From: Oryzias latipes
Taxonomy: Eukaryota > Chordata > Actinopteri > Beloniformes > Adrianichthyidae
DNA: 64,000 nucleotides
Reading direction: 5' to 3'
NCBI RefSeq assembly: GCF_002234675.1
Contig: NC_019866.2
Location: 3,330,642 to 3,394,641, forward strand
The translations under genes were made by a program, and so were the position numbers. Position 1 is the first letter of the stretch, and each line of letters starts with the position of its first letter. Positions 24,562 through 59,121 of this stretch are shown in pieces. The notes beneath the pieces are model-generated. The model ran no database searches. It was not told the DNA's origin and was given only the letters and a program-made list of their open reading frames with translations.

Positions 24562-25330
24562 TTTATCTGGTTTCAACATATTGCGAAAAAATGCAGACTG
24601 ACTTGACTTCATTTGGTTGGAGCTGGATGTTAGCCTTTTTCACACTTTCACTGTCCAGCTCTCAGATACAGTCTATAAGAGAGTCCCTCAGATGTGGCTG
24701 AAGCTAAACGGTCTGAATCCAGGTTTTTTTTTTTATAAACGCCAACAAACAGATCACAATGGCTCACTCCCGCCAACAGCACTCTTGTTTTTCAATCCTG
24801 AAAGTGAAAGGAAAAATGCTAGCAAGAGAAATCTTCCTGACTGACAGGAATCCTGCACGGCCTGCAGCGAGCTAACCGATTCAGCCCACAGTGCAGAAGG
24901 CCGTAAAGAGAGAGAAGACGGAGAGAAAACAGCTCTCAACCCTTCTAGTCTGAGAATACATTCTTCATGTCACTTTCCCATTTCTTCCTAAGCTTCTGTT
25001 ATTGCAAAATGGTCAGAGACGTACGTTTAATTGAAGTGAAAACGGTTATATTAATTGCTTCTTTCTCCGTGGATGAGCGAGAAGGTCCTTTTCCTCCAGG
25101 TCCGGTCAGCACCTTGAGGAGAGAAACAGCGTTAGCGGCGTGGCAGCCTGTGGCCTCCATGGGAACGACCAGCATCCCAGACTTCAACTCATCCGTTGAC
25201 ACAAACAAATTCATAAAACAAAGTTCAAAAGAAAGTTGGGGTCCATGTGGAAGCCATCAGCTCCAGAGCAAAGCCCCACACCAGCGAAGCCCAATTTTGC
25301 AGTTTAAGTGACGGTTCTCACCTCAGCCCC

Positions 25331-49100
<23,770 letters not shown>

Positions 49101-50029
49101 CTTGAGGCCTGGGCGTGAGAGTTGTTACCGGAGATGACTAGGAGGGCGTGGCGAGGAGCTGATTGCTCGACATCAAAAGCTGAGCGGCCGCTGTTGCTGT
49201 TCGGGAGTGCGTCTCCGTGAGGTGATGTGCGAGGAGAAACCAAAGGGGAGGGTCTTAGATGGCAGATTCCAGGGACACGGGGCGGTAAACGTGGGTACGG
49301 GGGTAAAGGGGGAAGCGTAGTTTTAGTTGGCGACCTCTGAACCCCAGATCCAAGCTTCACTGAGTTGCCATGGAAACCTGGAGCAGAGAGAAGATACAGA
49401 CATTTCCCATCAGTGATTTTGTTCACAACTCGGGGGTATCAGAAGGAGGAAGGAGAGGATTTAGGCCACGCTTTCCTGCTCCTGCTTCTCCTCAAAGAGG
49501 ATGCACTTCCTGTCAACCTCAGAGACATGGCAGCATCAGGACCGTCTCCCCCACCGCCCCTCACGGTGATACTGTACACCCCTCCGTGTGTGTCACTGCT
49601 TTGTGTGTCTGAGTCCAGGCTCATGATGGCAAGGAGGAGATAAACAGACAGAGGCAGCTATACTACAGAAGTGTCAGGCCTGAAAGTGATGCGGATCTGT
49701 ATTGGGAGAATGTTGAGAGGGGAACGGGTGTCATCGTGAATAGTGATGACTGGATGTACCAGGAGAAGAGACGCTTTTTTAACCCCCCCCCCCCCGCCCC
49801 AGAAACCCATCTGTCCAAATAGTCTGGTGTCTCGTTATCTCCAGAGAGTCTCGACGGAAAAAAAATCAAACGCTGTCCTGGAACAAAACACAAAAATGTG
49901 GAAAAACGGGGAGAGAAGGAGCCTGTTTGAGGACAGCTATCACATCACGGTGGGAGGTGCCAATCATCCTGTAAATGATGCGGGTCTAATTAACATCCCG
50001 CCGTCAGAAGACGCACACATCCGTCAGAT

Positions 50030-50470
50030 GTGATGGGCTGAAACGACGCAAACGGTGCGCCGCTTTTGGCTTCATTCCGACAAACGAGGCGTCTATTTCC
50101 GATCAACACCCCGTTGGACCCCCCCCCCTCCCGCGTGCCCCTCACCCCCACCCATAAAAACAGCTGGACTGTCTAACGCACGGCTCCATGATCTGCGCGT
50201 GCCGCACCGCGCGCGGATTTCTAGCCGCGTTTAAGCTAACAGTCTGACTCACCCATTCCATGTTCAACAGAACAGGCCCCAAAAAGCGCATCTTTGCCCG
50301 GTTTACTCCATCAGAGCATCCGAGAGACGGAGGCTGCAGGTTATTCACGTTCAGCCCGGTTACCAGCCCGCCTCACCCCCTCCCTCCCTCTGCTGTGGGA
50401 GAGAAGGCACAGATGAGCCGCTGCGTCAAGCCCCGCGCAGGAAGTAGAAACGACATCCGGTTAGAACTTT
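50030..50470 (-). promoter_or_regulatory. Probable ppfia3 promoter and first non-coding exon region
   Basis: GC- and CpG-rich compared with the AT-rich DNA immediately to the right, about 1 kb upstream of the ATG exon, which itself begins after a splice acceptor. Contains a GGAAGT-type ETS motif near 50440 on the plus strand. Exact transcription start cannot be placed. Confidence 0.4.
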
Positions 50471-50526
50471 CAAATTAATAAAAACTGAACCAGCAAAAAT
50501 CATCTCAAAATTTCTCTGTACATGTT

Positions 50527-50560
50527 TGTGTGTAATAATAATAATAATAATAATAATAAA
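50527..50560. repeat. (AAT)n microsatellite
   Basis: About eleven AAT units just right of the CpG-rich ppfia3 upstream region. Confidence 0.9.
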
Positions 50561-51144
50561 ACATGTTTAAAAACGTTTTCAATAAACATGAGGGTTTTCT
50601 ATGGAAATAATAAAAAATGAACAGTCAGAACTTTTGCAATTAAATTTAGAAACGCCTACTTCAAAACATCCAAACATTTTATTGTTAAACTTGTTGGTAT
50701 CCAATTAAGTTTATAAAAAAAAAACATTTTCTGCTTGATGCTATTGTCTACTTTGCTTTAATATGACATGTACCTTTCTTTATAACCTTTTTCAGACTGC
50801 AAAACAGAACTGACAGGACAGGAGTTTCTTTTTTTTTTTTTTTACTTTGTTCATTTGTCAGGGTGAAAAAGTAATCAGAAATGAGCATGCAATAACAAAA
50901 ATGGCAGAGTAAAATAAAAAATAAAATTGGCCGAGGCAAGGCAAGAAACAACCTAAAATAACAACAATTTTGTAATATTTCTAAATTAGTGTTGCTCTCT
51001 TTTTTTCATTGTTTAAAATTGTGTAAGATATTTAAAGTATCAGAGAAAAATTATGAAGAGACAGTTTCAACCACTAAATTGTTAGGTATCCCTACCAAAA
51101 CGTACTATACTTGAAGTTTATTTTACGAAGTTTATCACAAATGT

Positions 51145-51905
51145 AAGCTGACTGAATACCTCTTCAGACCGATTTTTAAATCACTGCATTGGCTCCCCGT
51201 GCGCTTCAGGATTGATTTTAAAGTTCTTTTATTGGTTTATAAATGTTTTATGGTCTCGGGCCTTCATATTTATCTGATATGATTTTAAAGTATGAGCCCT
51301 CGCGGACCCTGAGGTCCTCTGATGCAGGCCTTTTGGTTATCCCAAAAGTCAGAACTAAAACATACGGCGAGGCCTCATTCAGTTTTAAGGGACCTCGCCT
51401 GTGGAACAGCCTCCCAGAGAGCCTCAGAGACTGTTCATGTTTTTAAAGACCTACCTTTTTAATCTAGCTTTAAGTTGAATTTTAGGAATTCATTTGATAT
51501 TTTAATTATTTATTTTCTTTTTTTACTAGTTTTATATATATATGAATATACATTTATTTGTTTTATTTTTAAGTCACTCTTACCATTTTATATGTCTATT
51601 AAGGTTTATGTAATTATTTGTTTCTTGTTCATCTTTTAAATATATTTTAATTTTAGTTTTATTCCTTTTACATTTTATTTGTATCTCCAGTGTTTTCCTC
51701 AGAGGGATCCTCCACATCGGCGATTGACCCTTCTCAGTGAACGGGGTCGCTGCTATGGGATCACCCGGGTCTGACTCTATCGATCAGATCTGGGGGGTCC
51801 TGTGGTAGTGTACTCTGTGAACTTGGGTGGGGGGTCACTGATGTGGATATGTCCCCAAAATGTCGTTTCCCCACTTCCTCCAAAGGTTTATTTGAATTGA
51901 TTTGA
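51145..51905 (+). mobile_element. 3' end of a non-LTR retrotransposon (L2/CR1-like), broken
   Basis: Encodes the familiar reverse-transcriptase tail LHWLPVRFRIDFKVLLLVYK, then after a frameshift near 51250 GLGPSYLSDMILKYEPSRTL and GPRLWNSLPESLRD. A 3' untranslated part follows, ending in 'tttgaattgatttgattt'-type repeats. 5'-truncated and frameshifted, so inactive. Confidence 0.75.
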
Positions 51906-54900
51906 TTTAAATTGAAACATTTTAAGTTTACAATAAAGATAGTACTTTAAAAGTAAACTTGGAGTTGAGCTCACTTTTAGTATAGACTAAGTATACTTGC
52001 AGTCAACTTAAAAAGACTACTTTGTGCTCCATTATTTCCAAAAACAAATACTTCTCAGAAATTAAACACAAGTCATGCGATAAAGAAATGCAACTAAAAG
52101 AAATTTTGCCTAGTAATCTAAAGAGAAACATTTAGTTAATAAAGCGAGCATTTGAAAAGCTTGAATAATAATAATACTGATTTTAATGATTATCTGTTTC
52201 AAATATGGAAATGTGGAAGAATTTTAAACAACCATTCACAACAAACTAGAAATGTAGATTTACTGAATAAATTATTTAGAATAAAACTTGACTTTTTGAC
52301 CTTTATTTAAAAAAAATAATACTAAAACCCTTTTTCTTTTAAATACAAAAGTACAGTTAGCTAGGAAAAGGCTTTTTTAAATTTAATTGAAAATGCTGTA
52401 ACGTTTAAAAAATAATTTAACAATATGTTATCATGAAATTTCTTTTGACTGTTACATGTAAGTGATAAAAAATATCATTATCATATGAGTAAATGTCTCT
52501 AGAAATTTAAATTTAGTTGAAAAATTAATGATTACGTTAATTAAAAACTTTATTATAGATATAAAACAAAATCATGCTCTTTTTAACTTTTATTTTGAAG
52601 GTAATTAGTGTTGCTTCCGCTACTCTGCTTAATTGTTACGTCTATTTATTTTTCTTCTCCCTATCTCTAAAATGCTGTGTTTTAAAGAAATAACATTTTA
52701 TCGGCTTTCCTCACTCCACTTTAGTTGGCTTTAGCTTCTTAATTTTAAAGGCACATTTTGTTTTAAATTCTTTAAATATAAAAGACATCCAACAGAGTTG
52801 TACAATAGCACCCTCTAGCGGTGTAAATGCAACATCAGTATTGAGAAGTTCCAAGTCAAACTACCTCAGGCGTAAATAAATATAGTACGGAAGTTTTAAT
52901 TGTTTAACCCTTTGATATAAACAGTAAGAAACAAATTACTTGAGCTTTTCTGTTGGATATAAAACCACTTTAGGTTGTTTTTGTAATACATGAAGGTAAT
53001 GTATTTTTTTAATAAGATATAATTTTGCATTGTTTGCACATCAGATGAGAACCATAATCTAGGATTTGTGATCAAACCATATGCGCGTGTTTGCTATGAA
53101 AGCTGCAGATGGATGCGTCAGTCAGTAAACACATAAACAAGATACCAACATGAACTTGCAGGCTGGTGATGGAAAGTTGGACTTTTATCAGATGATTATG
53201 CAACTTCATCTGGGAATCTATGAAATCATGAGGCAGGAGAGGAGAGGAGAGGAGCGGCAGGCAGACTGCGATTTGGCAACACCGCCTCAATCAGATCTGT
53301 TACTAAAAGCTCAGCAGAGGCAGGAGGCTCCATTTACAGAATTACAGCGTCTGCGCCTCTTCAGTGAAGGATACAGTGGCCGTGATGATGAGTAAGGGCA
53401 GGAACACTCTGGTCTTTTATGCAACACCTTTAAAAAGCTGTTAGGGGGAATAAAGCTGAATCAGATGTTTACAACAGAAAAAAAAGTGGACTCCACTACA
53501 ATTAAAACCCTGCATTTAGAAGATGCACCTTCAAAGATAATTATGTTTATTCCAGTGTTCCTTTATTTCTTCTATTGACATTTTTGCCTCATGTTTTTCT
53601 GGGATACTTTACTCCAACATCTGGGTAAAAAACAACAACAAATTTGCTCATTGATCTTCTTGCGTACTTGATGTGTTCAGATCAGAACGTTGATCCAGTG
53701 TAAACAAATCCACTCTGAGAAATGCAGACTTGACAGGAAGCGCCTCACGGTGGAGCCGGTTGAGAGATTTGAGGAAAAAATGAAAGTTTGCTTTCGATTA
53801 GCGATTAATCAAAGCAGGTTTTAGGACAAGGGTCTAAAAAGTGGCAATACCGTATTATTCGAGGTAAAAGCCTGGTTTTATTCAGTATTCCACAGCTGTA
53901 ACGATAGAATATGAACCGTCAAATGTCTCAGAAATGGAAAGAACGTGAGTTCTAAGATCTTTTTTGGACTCTTTCATGGAAGTGTTTCGTTTGATTCTGA
54001 GAATGGAGCTCCGGTTCTGCAGGTTAAGCCGGTCTGCATTGGGAAGAAGTCCCAGAGAAAAATTCAAAGCTGCATCTTCAGCTGATGACTGACAGTAAAG
54101 CCATTAAAGAGCTTTTAGGCATTAATGTCGATTACAATCAAGGGTTTTCCCTGAAACGGTTGCTCATGCTCTCTAAGGTGAAACACTGCACCTGGAACCA
54201 CTGTGTTTTCACAAAAACGTTCTAAATTTGTCTGATGTGGCAGCGGTGACTGACACGCAGCAGATGCACGCATACGCCGGGAGGGGAGGGGCCCTTTGCG
54301 GGGTCACGACAGGTCAGCGGGTTGCAGGAATGCCGATGGGAATAGCCCCAGCGGCATCCAAGGGTGCAACTCGTCATGGAGACAACAGAGAGGAGGAACC
54401 GGTCCCTCAGGAGCTGTGGTGGTGGACGACTGACCTGAAGTCTTCAGAGACTCCCATTCTCAGATGATCATCAGCTGAAAAGACTTCCACAAAGACCGGA
54501 TTAGGATACATTTGATTTTGGCTGCTTACAGTGGTAAAAATCGCAGAAGAGGAGGTTTCCAACATTCTTTAGCTGCAATTATTGGGCAAACTAGTCTTTA
54601 TCCTCTGTGTCATGTGCAGATCAGGGCTCTTTTGGGTAGTGAGGTGCACCTTGTGTGTCCAAAAGCACAAACGCTGCCTAACTGATGGCCAAAATACAAA
54701 ATCTCCTATTTGTAAAATGTTTAGATTTGGAGTTTTTACATTAAATGGTGAAAAACAAGGATAACTCCACATTTTAGGTGAATCTGCAAAAAAAATCCTT
54801 CCCTTATTTATGACATAAAGGTCACTAGAAAAAACCTGGAATATTTGAAACAAATCTTTCCTGTTTCCTGAAAAGCTGATTTTGTTTACAGATAAGTTTT

Positions 54901-55134
54901 GTACTTAGGGAAAGAAAATGTCCTCACATTTCTGATGCCGAGTAAAGTTTGTGATTTAGCTGGTTTCACCTGCTCAAACCATTTAAATGAACTTAAAAAA
55001 GGTCTTTGTGAATGTTTCTGTGCGCTGTTCCATGGAAGAGGTTTGCACTTAATGCATCAAAGCAACAACTCGTTGAAATGTTGGTCATTATGGTCTGCAG
55101 AGCGGAGACATCTGCTTCCCTCCTGGTATTTCCA
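51906..55134. other. AT-rich intergenic DNA without a supported gene
   Basis: Open frames are short and none shows splice-linked family similarity. The stretch 51.9-53 kb is strongly AT-rich. I see nothing else supportable. Confidence 0.4.
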
Positions 55135-55136
55135 TA

Positions 55137-55330
55137 GCCCTTGTGCTATCCTAGGGACTTTAACATTGGGAGTTGGGTCATCTAGACCCACTAGACAGTG
55201 CTCTGAACCTTTTTTCTTCAATGATTTGTGATCTTCACATGGATTACATGAAATCCTCTTCACCTTTATCCACCTTTGTCATGGTTGGGAGAACACGTCA
55301 ATGGTCATCTTGACCCCATAGCACAAGGGC
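55137..55330. mobile_element. 194-bp MITE with 13-bp TIR GCCCTTGTGCTAT and TA flanks
   Basis: The left end GCCCTTGTGCTAT is repeated exactly in inverted form at the right end (55318-55330). TA occurs on both sides (55135-55136 and 55331-55332), as expected for a TA target duplication. No coding content. Fits a Tc1/mariner-like mobilised MITE. Confidence 0.8.
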
Positions 55331-56125
55331 TAGACTTCCTCAGCAGATGTTGTTCTCCTCCCTCAACTGTGTTCCTCAACAGACTCCGGGTATTTTGCAG
55401 CAGATTTTGATTCTGGCCACCTCTCAACACTGATCCTAAATAAAATACCTCCATTTAAACCCCTCATTTGTTCCTTGTTGGTCATGTCACACCTTCAAAA
55501 TCTGAAACACCTTGAAGTTTGACAACGTAAAATGAAAGAACAGACAGAGAGAAGATAGAAACTACTGAGTTTTCTTTCCGGTTTTGAACGTTACAGAACA
55601 AGGCACAGAAATTTCAATCCTTGAACCACATTACGATGCAATAAAATCCATCCAACATTACCAACACGTCCACAAATTGTTTTTACTGCAGGATAAATAG
55701 AAAAGAACAATAGGTCCACTTAGACAGATTAATACATTGTGACCGAATGGACCAAAACAATCCCATCACTGAAGCGCAAACAAGCCCTGGAATTTAAAAA
55801 CGTTGACGAAAAAAGGAGCTTTATGAAGTCCACAAGCTTTCCATGCGAAATGTCAGTTCAGCTAGAAAACATTCAAAGAGAAGCGGCTCCGATTTGCATA
55901 CGTAAGCGTTTGGACTGCTTAAACATATTAAAGCTGGGAAGCACGGCAGCGGAGGGACCATGGTGTGGGATTGTTTTGTTCAAACCACCGTCACTCAGGC
56001 CTTTGAGGACGTTTAAAGCAAAGCAGCAAACGAGGAGTGTAAAAAGCTGACAGACTTATGAGACCAGAACAAAGTTTGAGTTTGTTCATCTTAATTAAAG
56101 CAACAAACATGGTTCTTACGTTTTC

Positions 56126-56131
56126 TTTATT
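56126..56131 (-). terminator. Candidate poly(A) signal of the HTH-transposase fusion gene
   Basis: AATAAA on the minus strand about 800 bases after the stop codon; first clear signal in that direction. Confidence 0.4.
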
Positions 56132-56931
56132 CTGAAGAACATAAGATGTAAATGTAAGACTGGAGTGCAAAAAAGAAAAAAAAGGCACATTTCTCACAAG
56201 AAATCAGACTAACGCTTAGCCTGAAAACCCTCCCAGGGACAAACATGTCAGATCTACTGACCCGCATCGATTTATCTGACCGCAGCGGCCTACGTGTCAC
56301 TTCCTGTTTCACAGGAAGTCTTCTGCAATCAGTTTAGACAAAACAAGAGACCAACGTGCTTAACGTTTGAGTGGAAAAATGTGGAATAAAAAAAAGGAAA
56401 AATACCAGTAAAAGAAATAGAGGAAGAATGTAAAACTAAGAATACAAACATGAAACCAAATGGTTAGATATGCCACTCCTGATTCCATTCTTAAGGTCCA
56501 AATCAAGCACTGAGGTTTCTGCTCCTCAGAAGCTGCTAGGAAGAGAAAAAAAACCCTTTAATCGTTGCCATGGTGACTTTTCACCTGATGTTTTTACAGT
56601 AAAAGCATGTGAGGAGTGAGTGATTCACCGGGACAGAAACCAAAATGTCAGCGGAATGGAATGAACATGTACAGCTACCATACAACCTGCTTGGAAAAGG
56701 GAAAAATCAGGAAGGCCAGACGCGGCAAACTTCAGCGGTACGGTCAGCGTGCGCTGAACAGTCGCTAAAGTGAAATACAAATCGAGAATTTTGGTGCGGT
56801 GTTTAAAACTGAGCATGAAAAGGTCAAGAGGGGAAATCAGACATTAAAGCAGCAGCCATTCAAAAGCTCCAAGGACGACGTGATCCTGGAAAACAGAAGA
56901 GCTGAGTCCACCTCAGCACGCCACAGGGACA

Positions 56932-59121
56932 CTAGTGCATCTCAAAGACGGGCATCTTCACCACGTACACCCTACGCTCCCGTTCAATGGCGAAGCATTT
57001 AGCAACCACGTCCCCACATGTCACTGCACACAGTTCATCAGAGCGCCGTACTCGTACCAGGAACTCGGCGATGTTGGCGTCGAGCTGCGCTCCGTGGCTG
57101 CGCCAAGGGAACAGCTTCTTGCAGAAAAGGACAAATGTTTTGCAGGAGCAGCCAAGTTTCTCCTCACAGCTGCAAACATCTTTCAGAGCGACTATAGACT
57201 GAACAACAGCAAAGCCGCTGCTCGTTTCTATCACAGAGTCGTTTCTTTTTGTTGTGGCGCTGTGGCCCGGCGTGGAGATCAGCATGTTGTTGTGAACTAA
57301 GCACTTGTGTTGGGTCACGCTGCCCTGATGCTGCCCACGGTGCACTTTCTGCAATGCAGCAACTTCAGCTGCAGTTAGAAATCTCTGAGAACCACTCCCT
57401 AAAGTCTGCTCTGAGTCAACCGACGACCTCATAACGACGTCACAACTCGTCATGGAACGAAACAAGTCCTTCATTTCTGCACTTGCTCCCTGAAGAACCA
57501 AACTCCCTCTGCGGAGAGCATCTTCATACGAGAAGACGCGGGAGAAAATCTGGGAGGAAGCGGACTTTGAGGCGGAGTACATCTGCAGGAGTCTGCTGCT
57601 CGCGCCCTCAAAGGCGAAGGCCGAGTTGGCCCACAACAGCCCCCAGTCGCGGGCGCTCTCCGCCAGATGCGTCAGCAAATGGCAGTTGAAGGAGCAGTTC
57701 TCCAGGCCGTACAGGGAGGGGACCTGTGCCACGAACTGAAGCAGAGACGACTCTGCATAACTGAGCTGCTCCTGCGTGGCAAACGGGGAGAGCAGGATGT
57801 GAAGCGCAGAGACGAGGAGCATCCAGTGAATGTGGTACAGAATCGGTAAAGCATCTTCCAGCAGCACAGGAGAATAGAGAAGAGCAAACGCTCGCCACTC
57901 GGAGGCCGTCCACAGCTTCCTGTCGCTGACACGCCGAGGTCCGGGCCCAACCTCACTGGGTGGCTGGATGGCACACAAAGCTTTGTCCAGGTCGGTCAAA
58001 TGCTGAGGAGTCAGGTGGAAGGGCTTGTGGGCGAGATCCGAGTCGAACCAGAGATCGACGAAATCCGGAACAACACCCAGACAAAAACAATGCATGTAAT
58101 CTGGAACAGAACCTTTGACGATGTCAAATGACGGCAGCAGAACCAGCGGGCTCGGACCCTTGACTCCCGTCTGTCTGTGCTGAAAGCTTTTGGCGGTTTC
58201 AGCTACGTGTCGCAGATCACACCTGTCAGTCGGAACGGGGTAAACTCTGGTGAAACCCTGACCTTTTGGCACCAGCTCGCCTTTGTGGTAGCAGAAGCTG
58301 CAACCGAACGACTGGAGGTTCTGCACCAAGGACCTGGAAGCTGGATCGCACAGGCAAACCTTAGCCGCGACTGTGGTGCGACGCTCAGAGCCCGTCCCGT
58401 CCGTCCACCTGAAGCCCTCGCTGGAGAGTTTATGAAGCTCGTAAACGAACGGCGTGAAGAAGCTCTGGACGTGCGGCCTCCCTCTGCCAAACCACAACGT
58501 GTGCAGCAGAACATTTCTGCCTCGCTCCGCGTACGGGAGCTCGTTGATCGTGCACAGGATGGGCCAAATCGAGAACTTGGAGTCGAGCAGAGGGAAGCCA
58601 TCGCATTTGAAGGTGAGCGTAATGCTGCCCGCCTGTCTGTCACCCTTATATTCCTTTCCGGTGACGACGTCTGAAAGACAGCCGTCCCTGACGAAATGCT
58701 TCCCTAACTTTGAGTGGACTCGTGTGAGGATGTTTCGCAGCTGGATTTCAAGGGGCATCACCATGAAGTAGTGAGCTTTCTCCAGCAGGCATCTTTTACT
58801 CAGTCTCTGCTGACACACCTCACACCGATTTCCAGGCTCCACACCGATGTAGCTCGCACATTTGGGACAATATAAGTGGGTCTCTGCCTCGGCGCAATGC
58901 TGGGAGGGGTGGTTCTTTAAAAACTGGAGGGACTTGGGAAGGCATCCGGGAACAACGAGGTTTAAGAGGTCCAAGAGGTCCAAGAGGTCTTTGGCTGCTG
59001 CGTTTGACAGTTTGTGCTTTAATATAAATGTGAGGAGGAGCAGCAGGAGAGCGCCCGCTGTGACCGTTGAGCCGGAGTAAATCTTCTTCTCCTGGTTGAA
59101 GTCTGGGTCAAACGGTTGTGC
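56932..59121 (-). CDS. Fusion gene exon 8: EnSpm/CACTA-like transposase region
   Basis: Acceptor at 59122-59123, 729 codons, stop TAG at 56932-56934. It starts with a leucine-rich helix (ALLLLLLTFILKHKLSNAAA), then a zinc ribbon (YCPKC and CEVC), CDGFPL, SIWPILCTINELPYAERGRN, LWFGRGRPHVQSFF, a CDPASR block, PDYMHCFCLGV, WANSAFAFEG, and a C-terminal Cys-rich CSCEEKLGCSCK. These are hallmarks of the Transposase_21/DUF4218-type family. By position the acidic residues in CDG, CDP and FEG are candidate catalytic D, D and E (about 376, 461 and 707 of the assembled protein), so the core may not be degraded. Confidence 0.82.
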   Translation of the reverse strand, partial: AQPFDPDFNQEKKIYSGSTVTAGALLLLLLTFILKHKLSNAAAKDLLDLLDLLNLVVPGCLPKSLQFLKNHPSQHCAEAETHLYCPKCASYIGVEPGNRCEVCQQRLSKRCLLEKAHYFMVMPLEIQLRNILTRVHSKLGKHFVRDGCLSDVVTGKEYKGDRQAGSITLTFKCDGFPLLDSKFSIWPILCTINELPYAERGRNVLLHTLWFGRGRPHVQSFFTPFVYELHKLSSEGFRWTDGTGSERRTTVAAKVCLCDPASRSLVQNLQSFGCSFCYHKGELVPKGQGFTRVYPVPTDRCDLRHVAETAKSFQHRQTGVKGPSPLVLLPSFDIVKGSVPDYMHCFCLGVVPDFVDLWFDSDLAHKPFHLTPQHLTDLDKALCAIQPPSEVGPGPRRVSDRKLWTASEWRAFALLYSPVLLEDALPILYHIHWMLLVSALHILLSPFATQEQLSYAESSLLQFVAQVPSLYGLENCSFNCHLLTHLAESARDWGLLWANSAFAFEGASSRLLQMYSASKSASSQIFSRVFSYEDALRRGSLVLQGASAEMKDLFRSMTSCDVVMRSSVDSEQTLGSGSQRFLTAAEVAALQKVHRGQHQGSVTQHKCLVHNNMLISTPGHSATTKRNDSVIETSSGFAVVQSIVALKDVCSCEEKLGCSCKTFVLFCKKLFPWRSHGAQLDANIAEFLVRVRRSDELCAVTCGDVVAKCFAIERERRVYVVKMPVFEMH

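Noticed and set aside
24211-24606. 131-codon plus-strand frame
   Set aside because: It lies inside the inverted-repeat element 24081-24561 and has no protein similarity I recognise.
53150-53395. 81-codon plus-strand frame with a charged sequence
   Set aside because: No splice-linked neighbours or known domain; treated as chance.
56932-58983. Transposase exon as a complete single-exon gene of 683 residues
   Set aside because: The frame stays open to an acceptor at 59122-59123, and the upstream part encodes the leucine-rich helix usual at the start of this transposase type.
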